Assembly (NCBI GenBank): GCA_003158735.1
Contig: PMLB01000134.1
Coordinates: 420 to 35,029, forward strand
DNA length: 34,610 nucleotides
Reading direction: 5' to 3'
DNA from: Myxococcales bacterium
GTDB lineage: Bacteria; Myxococcota_A; Polyangia; Fen-1088
Shown in pieces: positions 24,511 through 32,631 of this stretch (its first letter is position 1; each line of letters opens with the position of its first letter). The position numbers were made by a program, and so were the translations under genes. The notes under the pieces were generated by a model that saw nothing but the letters and a program-made list of their open reading frames with translations, made no database searches and was not told the origin of the DNA.

Positions 24511-25314
24511 ATGCCCGCGACCGAGGACTCAGTACTCACCTCACTAGATGAACTGCGCAGGCTCAGAAAAGAGCGGCGGAAGAAGGGCCATGCGGCCGGT
24601 GGCGCCGGGGGCAACGGCCGTTCCCAGAAGCGCGCGGCTGCGGCGCATGATCCCATGGGAGATCAGGTCACGCCGCCGCCACGGTCAGACTTGGCCCAGG
24701 GAGCGAAGGGCATGCGCGCTGGCCTCCAGCCCGCAATGGGTGGGCCGGCCTGGGCCAGTTCGGCTGGTCACGCTCCGGCAGCACCCGTGGCAGCTACTTG
24801 GGATGCCCCCGTGGATCCGATGGCGCTTGCCCGTATGGCGCGGCCCACATCATCGGCCAAGCCGGCAATCGTGGTGGCGGTTCTTCTGTTGGCTGCGGCC
24901 GGAATTGGCTATCTGAAACTTCAAAGTGACACACAGGCCATTCTGGCCGACAAGGACGCGAGCATACGGCGGGTGGAGGATGCGCGTGCGCAAGCCGTGG
25001 AAGCAGCGGCCAAGACAGAGCGGCAAGCGCAGGCCAAACTCAAGGCCTGCGAGGCCAAGGCCGCGCCTGGGGCCCCCGCAACAACCGCCGCAGCCTCCGC
25101 CGCTCCGGCTGCCTCCGCAGCCGTTGCGCCGGCATCATCTGTTTCCTACCCGCCGGCGAGTAGCCGAGGTCGGCACAGGTCATCGGGGCGGCCGGTGCGG
25201 CATGCGGCTGCTTCGGCGGCAGCTCCTGCGCCGAGCGCCGCGCCCAACGCGGTTCCGCAACTGCCGCGGAAGAAGAAGTTGGACAACGATCCGCTGGCCG
25301 GTATCAAGATCTGA
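24511..25314 (+). CDS. Single-span membrane protein with coiled coil, unrecognised
   Basis: 267 aa, ATG preceded by GGAGG at 7 bp. Residues 10-30 are a charged helix (SLDELRRLRKERRKK). Residues 117-135 form one membrane helix (AIVVAVLLLAAAGIGYLKL). Residues about 139-180 are a Gln/Ala/Glu coiled coil, followed by a Pro/Ala/Ser-rich low-complexity linker and a basic tail ending RKKKLDNDPLAGIKI. The predicted form is cytoplasmic N-terminus, periplasmic C-terminus. I do not recognise a family. The LDNDPL tail is worth noting because I recall similar tails in other myxobacterial proteins, but that is unverified. A terminator follows. Confidence 0.75.
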   Translation: MPATEDSVLTSLDELRRLRKERRKKGHAAGGAGGNGRSQKRAAAAHDPMGDQVTPPPRSDLAQGAKGMRAGLQPAMGGPAWASSAGHAPAAPVAATWDAPVDPMALARMARPTSSAKPAIVVAVLLLAAAGIGYLKLQSDTQAILADKDASIRRVEDARAQAVEAAAKTERQAQAKLKACEAKAAPGAPATTAAASAAPAASAAVAPASSVSYPPASSRGRHRSSGRPVRHAAASAAAPAPSAAPNAVPQLPRKKKLDNDPLAGIKI

Positions 25315-25344
25315 AGCGTCCCAGAGCCGCACGGCCGCAGGATG

Positions 25345-25398
25345 CGCTACGCGCGAGACACGGCCGGCTTGGCCGCGGCTGTGAGATAGCGTTTTTTT
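25345..25398 (+). terminator. Intrinsic terminator after the 24511-25314 gene
   Basis: The outer stem CGCTA (25345-25349) with TAGCG (25387-25391) and the inner CGGCC/GGCCG (25361-25365, 25371-25375) are followed at once by seven Ts (25392-25398). It starts 31 bp past the stop. The stem is long and interrupted, but the T-run is clear. Confidence 0.65.
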
Positions 25399-25431
25399 GA
25401 CGGGAGCCGAGCTTGCCCCCACGCTGGGAGT

Positions 25432-25689
25432 ATGCTTTCCGCACAACAGGAAACCAACTACTTCGACACCTGCAAGCATGTCTTGCTGGAGCGGTACGCC
25501 GGGCAGTTTGCCGTCGTGTGTGGCCGCAGGCTGATGGGCGTCCATGTTTCGCTCGAACTCGCGCTCAAGGCTGCCTCCGATGCGTTTTCGGCAGGCGGTC
25601 TCGCGGACGGGGCTCCCATTCTCATCAATGAGATCGGCGAAACGCCGCGGGTCCGCGTGGTCGCTCAGCCGAAGAAGCAGAACGGGTAA
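25432..25689 (+). CDS. Small DUF5678-like protein
   Basis: 85 aa, beginning MLSAQQETNYFDTCKH. The pattern LLERYAGQFAVVCGRRLMG followed by SLELALKAASDAF resembles the small DUF5678 family (a beta-hairpin plus helix, function unknown). Shine-Dalgarno-like GGGAG lies only 2 bp before the ATG, which is close. There is no signal peptide, so it is probably cytoplasmic. Codon use looks real rather than a shadow, and no competing gene lies on the other strand. Confidence 0.65.
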   Translation: MLSAQQETNYFDTCKHVLLERYAGQFAVVCGRRLMGVHVSLELALKAASDAFSAGGLADGAPILINEIGETPRVRVVAQPKKQNG

Positions 25690-25791
25690 AACCGGGCGTC
25701 GTGGCTGCGCTCGCAGTCGCGATGAGGAACAGGCGTCAGGGACAGGGCCCAAGGTTTGCAAATCCGCTGCGTCTCCAGTAGAAAGGAGCCC

Positions 25792-25828
25792 GCCAGCTAG
25801 GGTCCGAAGAGATCGGATTCCGGCTGGC
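25792..25828 (+). promoter_or_regulatory. Leader hairpin upstream of the CBM9 lipoprotein gene
   Basis: GCCAGC (25792-25797) pairs with GCTGGC (25823-25828), and TCCGA (25803-25807) with TCGGA (25813-25817), around AGAGA. The two internal segments can partly pair through G-U. It ends about 8 bp before the GGGAG-containing ribosome site of the next gene. It could affect translation or mRNA stability. Confidence 0.35.
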
Positions 25829-25847
25829 CAGGAAAGGGAGAGCATTG

Positions 25848-27236
25848 ATGTCACGAGTCTCAGGAACGCCGCGCGCAGTTCGGCTGCGCTCTGACCGTTG
25901 GCTTTGCGTCGCCGCACTGTCGGGTCTTGCCTTCGGCTGTGTGGAGCAGGCCGATGAAAAGCCGACCAAAGAGGACGAGGAATTCATCAAGAAGAACCTG
26001 CTGACCTCCGATCCCACGCCGCAATTCGTGGCGCATGCGGATCTGGACGGCAAGGTTGAGTACATCGGCATTGACGTGTCCCCGAACCCGGCGGAACCGG
26101 GAAAGGACGTTCATCTGACCCACTATTGGAAGGTGAAGTCCGCGCCGAGCGACGGGTGGAGGCTGTTTACCCATGTCAGCGGTCCCGGCAACAAGGGATT
26201 CATCAACGTTGACCACGGCGCCATCAGCGGCAAGTACCCGGTGTCGCGTTGGAAGGCCGGCGACATCATCCGCGATCAACACTCGTTCCACCTGCCACCC
26301 AACTGGGCTTTCAATTCTTTCAGCGTCTTCACGGGCCTGTGGCGGGGCAACGAGCGCATGACCATCAAGTCCGGGCCGCACGAAGAAGGCCGGGTAGCGG
26401 CTGCGACCATCCCGGTTGTGGTCAAGGTGCCGCCTGTGCTCAAGCGGTACCTGGTGCGCAAGACGCCCAAGCCCATCAAGATCGACGGCAAGTTGGACGA
26501 GCCAGCGTGGAAGGCTGCCCCATCGACCGGCCTGTTCGTGAACACCATGAACGGCGAGCCGGCGCAGCCCAACACCGAGGCCAAGCTGCTTTGGGACAAT
26601 CAGAATCTCTACATCGCGTTCGAGAACGTCGACACCGACGTTTGGGGCACGCTCACCGAGCGCGACTCCAAGCTGTGGACGCAGGAGATGGACGAGGTGA
26701 TGATCGACGCCAACGGCGACGGCAAGGGCTACATCGAGCTGCAGGTGGCTCCCAATGGCACCATCTTCGACACCTATCTGCCCACCTACCGCAAGTACGA
26801 GGACAGCCTGGATCCCAAGCGCAAGCCCTACGATTGGAACTCTAAGTTGAAAGCGGCGGTGAAGGTCGACGGCACTCTCAACAAGCGCGACGACCAGGAC
26901 AAGGGCTGGACGGCGGAAATGGCGCTCCCGCTCGCGGATGTGAACGGCCTGGACACCAACGGCGTCAAGGTTCCGCCCGCGCTCGGCGACAAGTGGCGCC
27001 TCAACATGTTCCGCATGGACTCGCCCAAGGACGCCAAGGCTCAGACGGCTTTGGGCTGGTCGGCGCCTTTGGTCGGCGATTTCCACAAGCTGGATCGGTT
27101 CGGCGAGATCGTGTTCGTCGACGAGAAGGGCGAGGTGCCCGCGGCCAAGGAGCCCGCGGTCAAGGACGGCAAGAAGGCCGAGACCAAGACGGAACCGGCC
27201 GGCAAGAAGGCCGAGAAGAAGCCGGCCAAGAAGTAG
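25848..27236 (+). CDS. Lipoprotein with C-terminal CBM9-like domain
   Basis: 462 aa from the ATG at 25848, preceded by GGGAG at about 8 bp; a TTG just before it is less likely. The lipobox is GLAFGC. Residues about 60-190 form a beta domain with LTHYWKVK and WRLFTHV, similar to an Ig-like region found beside glycan-handling proteins. From about 205 the CBM9 hallmark appears (IKIDGKLDEPAWKAAP), followed by AKLLWDNQNLYIAFE, DEVMIDANGDGKGYIELQVAPNG and a WRLNMFRMD block. The last 40 residues are Lys/Ala/Glu-rich. CBM9-like domains bind sugars or act in outer-membrane complexes. Enzymatic residues are not seen, so binding is the likely role. Confidence 0.85.
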   Translation: MSRVSGTPRAVRLRSDRWLCVAALSGLAFGCVEQADEKPTKEDEEFIKKNLLTSDPTPQFVAHADLDGKVEYIGIDVSPNPAEPGKDVHLTHYWKVKSAPSDGWRLFTHVSGPGNKGFINVDHGAISGKYPVSRWKAGDIIRDQHSFHLPPNWAFNSFSVFTGLWRGNERMTIKSGPHEEGRVAAATIPVVVKVPPVLKRYLVRKTPKPIKIDGKLDEPAWKAAPSTGLFVNTMNGEPAQPNTEAKLLWDNQNLYIAFENVDTDVWGTLTERDSKLWTQEMDEVMIDANGDGKGYIELQVAPNGTIFDTYLPTYRKYEDSLDPKRKPYDWNSKLKAAVKVDGTLNKRDDQDKGWTAEMALPLADVNGLDTNGVKVPPALGDKWRLNMFRMDSPKDAKAQTALGWSAPLVGDFHKLDRFGEIVFVDEKGEVPAAKEPAVKDGKKAETKTEPAGKKAEKKPAKK

Positions 27237-27754
27237 AGAGACCCCGTCGGGAATTCCCGGGCCAGCGCAGTTCGGCCAGCGTGAGCGGTAGCGTGAGCGG
27301 TAACGAACAGCGGGCAGCGGGCAGGGTGGGCGACTGGCGTGAGCGGCCCACGGCACCCGGCTGCTCATCCACGGGTGCTAACCACGGTTTTCGGCAGGTT
27401 TGCCCCGGATTTCACCACAGAGAGCACAGAGACGGATCGGAAGGAAGGAAGGGTTCGGATCCGGATCCGAAACCCTTTCCTTCCGGCCTCTGTGGCCTGT
27501 GTGCTCTCTGTGGTGAGACTCCGGATCGCACCGTTGGCCGTCAAGTCCCGAGAGAATCGTGGTTAGCACCCATGGGTCGCTCACCCCCCACGGGCACACG
27601 CTCTCCGTCTCGCGCGCACCGCACACGAACTCGCTCACCCTTGAGGGGCTTCGGGACGGACAACCCGTCCTGCCCACCCCTCGCGCTACGCGCTCGCCCA
27701 TGGCGCTCACGCCCACGCGACGCGCGGCCCGCGCTTCGCGGGCTGGCCTTCTAT
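27237..27754. other. Long non-coding gap holding the second palindromic element
   Basis: About 518 bp between the CBM9 gene and the CAP-domain gene. It holds GTGAGCGGTA repeats at 27281-27303, the nested palindrome at 27339-27584, and a stretch of GC-rich sequence to 27754 with the start region of the next gene. The open frame crossing it (from 26993) is a shadow in this part, because its residues are Arg/Gly/Pro-rich and unlike a protein. I see no RNA gene. Confidence 0.65.
27339..27584. repeat. CACAGAG-type palindromic element, copy 2, nested in an outer inverted repeat
   Basis: The inner hairpin 27411-27517 begins TTCACCACAGAGAGCACAGA and ends GCTCTCTGTGGTGAG, with the perfect 18-bp palindrome TTCGGATCCGGATCCGAA at its centre. 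Outside it, GGGTGCTAACCACG (27373-27386) is repeated inverted as CGTGGTTAGCACCC (27558-27571). Farther out, GTGAGCGGCCCA (27339-27350) pairs with TGGGTCGCTCAC (27573-27584) at 11 of 12 positions. The outer arms differ by about 20 bp of extra sequence on the left. It resembles a miniature inverted-repeat element; no transposase is near. Confidence 0.9.
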
Positions 27755-28957
27755 ATGGTCTTTGCGTCCTCTGCTTTGGCGCCGGCCGCTACGGACCTGG
27801 TTCCCAGCGGCCCAGCAGCCCTGGAGTATCAGGCGCCGCCATTGGGACAGGTTCGCGCAGGACGCGATTTCGATGCCTTGATGGCGCAGGTGGCAGCGGA
27901 GGTGCAGCGGGCGGCGGTTGCCGTGCGGGCCCCAGCTCTCATACGGGATGGCCGATTGGATTTGGTGGCGACGGACATCGCGCGCGCCACGGTGGTCAAG
28001 CGGCTGCCCTCATTCGACGCCATCGCATTCCTGGTCCACCACTACGGCATCGTCGAGCCGGAGCCCTACATCGTCATGGCGCGTAGCTCGCCCCAAGGTG
28101 ATGGGTCGCTTCTGGCAGATTTGCGCAGGCAGGTACCCGGAGTCTTCAAGATGGGCGACTGGCGCCGCATGGGCGTGGGGGTCAAGCGTGGCGCTGACGA
28201 GCTGATTGTGGTTTTGACCCTGCAGCCACAGAACTTGGAGTTGCGAGCGCTGCCACGACGGCTGCCCTCGCGGGGCACCGTGACTTTGGTGGGCCGGCTG
28301 TTGGGTCGCTTCGTGCAGCCCGCGGTTCTGGTGGCCGTTCCGCGTGGAGGTGTGCGCAGTCTGGCCATGTCGGCCCGCAAAGGCCGTTTCGAACTCACGG
28401 TGGCGTGTGATTCCGGCGACGGCGTGTACCAGTTGGAGATTGAAGGCGATGATGGCCACGGGCCGGGAGTCCTGGCCAACTTCCCTCTCTACTGCGGCGT
28501 GGAGCCACCTGCGCGGGTCGCGGTTACTGGCAACGAAGTGACTCGGCGTCAGGACGCGGCCGAGGCCGAGCGCGAGTTGCTGGTCCTGGTCAACCGAGAC
28601 CGCGCGGCCGCAGGTTTGCCAGAGCTTATGCGGGACGCACGTTTGCAGGAGATCGCCCGCAGCCACAGCCGCGAGATGGCACGCACGGGTGAAGTGGTTC
28701 ACGTATCGGACAAGAGCGGCGGCGCCGTGGATCGCGTGCGTGCCGCCCACGTCTCGCCATTTCCGCGTACCCTTGCCGAAAACGTGGGGCGGGCATTCTC
28801 GACGGCAGAGGTCGAAAATGGATTCATGGGCAGCCCCAGCCACCGCGCCAACATCCTCAACTCCGACATGACCCATGTGGGAATCGGCGTGGTTGTGGGA
28901 CAGGCCGAGGGTGGGGCGGTGCCGCTTTTTTTCACCCAGCTCTTTGCCGGGTGGTAG
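27755..28957 (+). CDS. Secreted CAP/SCP-domain protein
   Basis: 400 aa from the ATG at 27755; the true start is uncertain. The hydrophobic stretch GLAFYMVFASSALA begins a few residues upstream, and an ATG at 27572 is in frame but gives an odd Arg-rich N-terminus. Residues about 30-250 form an unrecognised domain. Residues about 265-400 are a CAP (SCP/PR1) domain: LLVLVNRDRAAAGLPEL, LQEIARSHSREM, ENVGRAFS, GSPSHRANILNSDMTHVGIG. The conserved His and Glu of the CAP pocket are visible. Such proteins are secreted and may bind lipids or sterols or act on cell walls. It follows the palindromic element. Confidence 0.8.
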   Translation: MVFASSALAPAATDLVPSGPAALEYQAPPLGQVRAGRDFDALMAQVAAEVQRAAVAVRAPALIRDGRLDLVATDIARATVVKRLPSFDAIAFLVHHYGIVEPEPYIVMARSSPQGDGSLLADLRRQVPGVFKMGDWRRMGVGVKRGADELIVVLTLQPQNLELRALPRRLPSRGTVTLVGRLLGRFVQPAVLVAVPRGGVRSLAMSARKGRFELTVACDSGDGVYQLEIEGDDGHGPGVLANFPLYCGVEPPARVAVTGNEVTRRQDAAEAERELLVLVNRDRAAAGLPELMRDARLQEIARSHSREMARTGEVVHVSDKSGGAVDRVRAAHVSPFPRTLAENVGRAFSTAEVENGFMGSPSHRANILNSDMTHVGIGVVVGQAEGGAVPLFFTQLFAGW

Positions 28958-29041
28958 TTGGGAGTCAACCCGGACAAGGGTGTTCGGCCATGGCGCCTTT
29001 TCATGGTAGCAAAGGCTCAGTTCGCCGAAGGAGGCATTGTC

Positions 29042-30007
29042 GTGAAACCAGATCCAGTTCTTGGCGTCCCCCAGCAAGCTGCGCCCACGGGTTCGCCCCT
29101 GCTGGTCGTCGGATCCCTGGCGCTTGACACCATCGAGACCCAGAGCAGGCGGCGCGAGGAGGTGCTGGGCGGCGCCGCTTGTTACGCGTCATTCGCCGCT
29201 TCGTTCTTCGCGCCCGTCCGGCTGGTGGGCGTGGTGGGCAGCGATTTTCCCTCGGACCACGAGGCTCTGCTGCGTAGCCGAGGAATCGATCTGGCCGGGC
29301 TGGAACTGGCGTCGGGCCGCACCTTCCGCTGGGCTGGTCGCTACGCAGCGGATTTCAACAATCGCACCACCCTCGATACCCAACTCAACGTCTTCGAGAC
29401 CTTCCGGCCCAAGTTGCCGCCGGCCTATGCCGACAGCGCATTCGTGTTTCTGGCCAACATCGATCCGGTCCTGCAGTCGGAGGTGCTGGGCCAGGTGCGT
29501 CGTCCGCGCTTCGTGGCGTGCGATACCATGAACTTCTGGATCGGCGGGAAGCGGACCGAGCTTGTGCGCGTGCTGGAGCGGGTGAATATGGTTCTGCTCA
29601 ACGACGAGGAAGCCCGCCAGCTTTCAGGCAAGGACAACCTGCCCGCGGCCGCCAATTTGATTCGCGCCATGGGACCGAGCGCGGTGGTGATCAAGCGCGG
29701 CGACGCCGGGGCATTGTTCTTCTGCGAAGAGGGCGTGTTCGCTGCGCCTGCGTTCCCGCTCGAGCGCGTGGTGGATCCAACCGGCGCCGGCGATTCCTTC
29801 GCCGGTGGCTGCATGGGCTGGCTGGCCCGCACCGGCGACATTTCACCCGCTGGAATTCGCACGGCGCTGGTGGTGGGTTCGGTCTTGGCCTCGTTCTGCG
29901 TAGAGGACTTCAGCCTGGATCGCTTCCGATCGCTCGACGAGGCGGCCATCCGCGCTCGCTGCGCAGCCTTTGCCGAATTGGTGAGATTCGAAGCGATTCG
30001 TTTCTAG
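29042..30007 (+). CDS. PfkB-family carbohydrate kinase
   Basis: 321 aa from a GTG at 29042, chosen because AAGGAGG ends 8 bp upstream; the ATGs further up lack a site. The fold markers are VGSLALDTIE, the N-terminal GGAACYASFAAS, and the C-terminal DPTGAGDSFAGGCMGWLAR with the catalytic Asp in GAGD. It phosphorylates a sugar or nucleoside with ATP; the substrate cannot be told. It lies 84 bp after the CAP gene and 20 bp before the next, so it may head the downstream operon. Confidence 0.88.
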   Translation: MKPDPVLGVPQQAAPTGSPLLVVGSLALDTIETQSRRREEVLGGAACYASFAASFFAPVRLVGVVGSDFPSDHEALLRSRGIDLAGLELASGRTFRWAGRYAADFNNRTTLDTQLNVFETFRPKLPPAYADSAFVFLANIDPVLQSEVLGQVRRPRFVACDTMNFWIGGKRTELVRVLERVNMVLLNDEEARQLSGKDNLPAAANLIRAMGPSAVVIKRGDAGALFFCEEGVFAAPAFPLERVVDPTGAGDSFAGGCMGWLARTGDISPAGIRTALVVGSVLASFCVEDFSLDRFRSLDEAAIRARCAAFAELVRFEAIRF

Positions 30008-30027
30008 CGTCTAGGGGGAGGGACGGC

Positions 30028-30942
30028 GTGATTGCAGCGGTGATGGCCCTCTGGATCGTCCATCCACTGTTGGATCTCGGAGGTGACAGCCTTTGCCCCA
30101 CGCCCGCGGAAGTGCGGGACCGTTTGGCCCAGCTTTCCATCTCCACTCCGGGGGAGTCAGGCTCAGACCAGCATCGGGCATATCTGTCCAGCAGGGATGG
30201 GATGGTGCACGTCGAGTTGGCCAGCTCGGATGGCCGACTGCTAGCCCAAAGGACGCTCGACAGGACCGGCTCCTGTGCCGATTTGGCAGAGGCCGTGGCT
30301 GTTGTCATCTCAACTTGGGAGGCTGAGTTCAACCCCAACGTCGCAATGTCAGTGACGTTGCCACCACCGGCTCCGCCTCCACCACCGGCATCGCCCGAGG
30401 TGAAGGGGGTGCAGCCACCAACCAAGCCACCGCTGCGCTTCGATGTCGGCATCGGTCTACTCGCTTCGATCACCGGCGGCGAAGTCGTCCCCGGCGCCAC
30501 GGTAGCAGCTTCGCTGTCTCCGCCGCGTGGACACCTTGGCCTTGCGGCTGCGCTTTCGGCAAGCTTGACCCATTCTCAATCGGTCGGCTCGCTGACGGGC
30601 TCTGCACACTGGACGCGCGTGGCGCTGACAGCGGGACCACAGTACCGCGTGAGCCGAAGCGCGAGCATGTTGGATTTCCACGCGGGCGGCGTGATCGCGC
30701 TTCTGCGCGTCGAGGGAGTCGGCTTGCCGTCGACCGCCTCAGACTTCAGTGCACAGCTTGGCATCGGGGCGGGGTTGCGCGGCATTTGGGCATGGAATAG
30801 TGCGGCGGGATGGATTGGCCTGGACGTGCTCGGCTATCCTGGACACGACCACCTTGAAATAGGCGGGCTCGGTGACGGCGGCCAGCTTCCACGTCTGGAG
30901 GTGCAAATCGCTTCAGGACTCAGCCTGGGGCGCTTTCCGTGA
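30028..30942 (+). CDS. Exported protein, possible outer-membrane beta-barrel
   Basis: 304 aa from a GTG at 30028 with GGAGG 6 bp upstream. The N-terminus IAAVMALWIVHPLLDLG is a signal-like helix. Residues about 20-105 form a small domain with two Cys (SLCPTP and GSCADLAEAV), then a Pro-rich linker (PPPAPPPPPASP). From about 135 the sequence alternates hydrophobic and polar residues in Gly/Ser/Leu-rich strands, like a small beta-barrel or TolB-style surface protein. I do not recognise a family. Its placement 38 bp before an ECF sigma gene suggests it belongs to that regulatory module. Confidence 0.7.
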   Translation: MIAAVMALWIVHPLLDLGGDSLCPTPAEVRDRLAQLSISTPGESGSDQHRAYLSSRDGMVHVELASSDGRLLAQRTLDRTGSCADLAEAVAVVISTWEAEFNPNVAMSVTLPPPAPPPPPASPEVKGVQPPTKPPLRFDVGIGLLASITGGEVVPGATVAASLSPPRGHLGLAAALSASLTHSQSVGSLTGSAHWTRVALTAGPQYRVSRSASMLDFHAGGVIALLRVEGVGLPSTASDFSAQLGIGAGLRGIWAWNSAAGWIGLDVLGYPGHDHLEIGGLGDGGQLPRLEVQIASGLSLGRFP

Positions 30943-30980
30943 AAGGTGTAGGAAGGTTCGGAACACAAGACTAGGTGAAC

Positions 30981-31550
30981 ATGACTTTGGTCCGCTCTGA
31001 CGCCACTCCGGTCATTGAGAGCCGCTCCGGCGTCCCGGACCTCGAAACGCTCTATCGCGCCCATGCGCCCACCGTGGCTCGCTGGGTGGCAAAGCTCGCC
31101 GGGCCTCTGGCTGACGTGGATGATCTCGTGCACGAGATCTTTCTGGTTGTGCGGCGTCGGCTGCCGGAGTTTCGCGGTGATGCCAAGGTGACCACCTGGC
31201 TGTACCGGATCACGGAACGCGTGGCGCAAGAAAGCCGCCGCAAGGACCGGTTCCGGCGTTGGTTCTCGCGTGCAAGGCACGTCGAGATCGAGCGCTCCTT
31301 GGCGCCGTCGCATCTGACACCGGTTGACGAGTTCGAGCGACGCCAGTCCACCGAGACGGTCTACCGCATCCTTGACCAACTGCCGGGCAAGTACCGGAAC
31401 GTGCTCATTCTTTTCGAACTCGAGGAGTTGTCGGGTGAAGATATCGCCACCCTGACTGGACTCAAGCCTGCGACGGTTTGGGTGCATCTGCATCGGGCGC
31501 GAGCGCGGTTTATCGCCGAAATGAAGCGCGATTCTGGGAGACGCACATGA
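30981..31550 (+). CDS. ECF (extracytoplasmic function) sigma factor
   Basis: 189 aa from the ATG at 30981; a GTG at 30975 is also possible. AGGTG lies just upstream. Region 2 spans about 25-95 (LYRAHAPTVARWV, DVDDLVHEIFLVV, FRGDAKVTTWLYRI). Region 4 spans about 115-185, with a helix-turn-helix (LSGEDIATLTGLKPATVWVHLHRARARF). It directs RNA polymerase to a small set of promoters, normally held by an anti-sigma factor. The stop overlaps the next ATG (ATGA), a typical arrangement of sigma and anti-sigma genes. Confidence 0.92.
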   Translation: MTLVRSDATPVIESRSGVPDLETLYRAHAPTVARWVAKLAGPLADVDDLVHEIFLVVRRRLPEFRGDAKVTTWLYRITERVAQESRRKDRFRRWFSRARHVEIERSLAPSHLTPVDEFERRQSTETVYRILDQLPGKYRNVLILFELEELSGEDIATLTGLKPATVWVHLHRARARFIAEMKRDSGRRT

Positions 31551-32581
31551 AAGAACCCACGGCGAGAGGTAGCCAAACGGACGCCGATGAGCGGACTCCT
31601 ATCCGCGACCGTTGGAGCGCGCGGCCTTCTGGCGACAGCGACGAAGCTCTAGCAGGGGCTTTGCTGCGTTCGGCGGCGGTGGTGCCGCCATTTCCGGCAA
31701 AAAATCTGGCCGAGGTTGCCGCGCGACTGCGCAGCCGGGAACGGCATGTGCCCAGAAAATGGACCTGGCAGATAGCCATCGCAGTCGGACTGTTGCTCTT
31801 CGGCGGGGCTCTGTCCGCGGCCGTGATGCACATTCTGCGCAGACCTGCCGTGAGTCCGCCTGCGCCTGTTGTTCCGGTCTCGATGCCGGCCAGCGCGCCT
31901 GCCCGGCGCGCGCATTCGGTCGTCGCTCCACCTCCTGCTCCGGTTCTTTCGCCGGAGCCCGAGCCCTCGCCCATCGTGCGCGCCGAGGAGACCCATGCGC
32001 CTCGCCTGGCCCACAGCGGGGGAACGCCTGAGTCCGCGGCGGCGAAGGCGTCGCTCGAGCCGCTGCCCCCGGCAGCGCCGGCCAGTCCATCCGCGCTAGC
32101 GCAGGAATCGCGACTGCTCGCAGGAGCGATTCACAAGCTCCGGCAGGAACACGATCCCGGGCAAGCGCTGGCCATGCTGGATGAGCACCGCGCGCGATTC
32201 GAAGCCAAGGGCGCGCTTGAGCCAGAGGCGAACGTGACACGGATCGAGGCCCTGCTGCGCCTCGGCCGCCACGATCAGGCCTTGGGGCTGCTCGACGGGC
32301 TGGCGCTGACCAGGGCGGGGGTGGGGCGCGAAATGTTGGTGGCGCGTGCTGAACTGCGTGCCGAAAAGGGAAGGAGTGCGGCTGCGCTGAACGATTTCAA
32401 CTCGCTGCTTTCCGCCGATGCGCCGCCCGATGTGGTCAGCGAGCGAGCGCTGTATGGGCGCGCGACCTGCCGGGCGCAGATCGGCGACGGGGCAGGCGCG
32501 CGCGCCGATCTCGAAGACTATCTCACCAGATTTCCGACAGGGCGGTTCGCGGATAGGGCCCGCACATTGATCGGCAAGTGA
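31547..32581 (+). CDS. Membrane protein with TPR-like C-terminus, candidate anti-sigma factor
   Basis: 344 aa from the ATG in ATGA. The N-terminal 73 residues are cytoplasmic and charged (EALAGALLRSAAVVPPFPA, then a helix rich in Arg). One membrane helix spans 74-95 (WQIAIAVGLLLFGGALSAAV). A Pro/Ala-rich linker to about residue 190 leads to a helical C-terminal part with TPR-like repeats (ALAMLDEHRARFEAKG, NVTRIEALLRLGRHDQALGLL, AALNDFNSLL, ARADLEDYLTRFPTG). No zinc-binding ZAS motif (HxxxCxxC) is seen, so the anti-sigma role rests on gene order and topology. It is translationally coupled to the sigma gene. Confidence 0.75.
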   Translation: MKEPTARGSQTDADERTPIRDRWSARPSGDSDEALAGALLRSAAVVPPFPAKNLAEVAARLRSRERHVPRKWTWQIAIAVGLLLFGGALSAAVMHILRRPAVSPPAPVVPVSMPASAPARRAHSVVAPPPAPVLSPEPEPSPIVRAEETHAPRLAHSGGTPESAAAKASLEPLPPAAPASPSALAQESRLLAGAIHKLRQEHDPGQALAMLDEHRARFEAKGALEPEANVTRIEALLRLGRHDQALGLLDGLALTRAGVGREMLVARAELRAEKGRSAAALNDFNSLLSADAPPDVVSERALYGRATCRAQIGDGAGARADLEDYLTRFPTGRFADRARTLIGK

Positions 32582-32631
32582 AAGGTTTTGTTGTCTTCGC
32601 CACACGAGAGGGTCCTAGAGGAGACAAGGTC

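Noticed and set aside
25860-27368. 502-aa minus-strand ORF opposite the CBM9 gene
   Set aside because: The CBM9 gene has a lipobox, domain motifs and a ribosome site; the antisense frame has none and is a high-GC shadow.
28010-29077. 355-aa minus-strand ORF opposite the CAP-domain gene
   Set aside because: It lacks motifs, crosses two real genes, and is rich in His/Gln/Arg typical of shadows.
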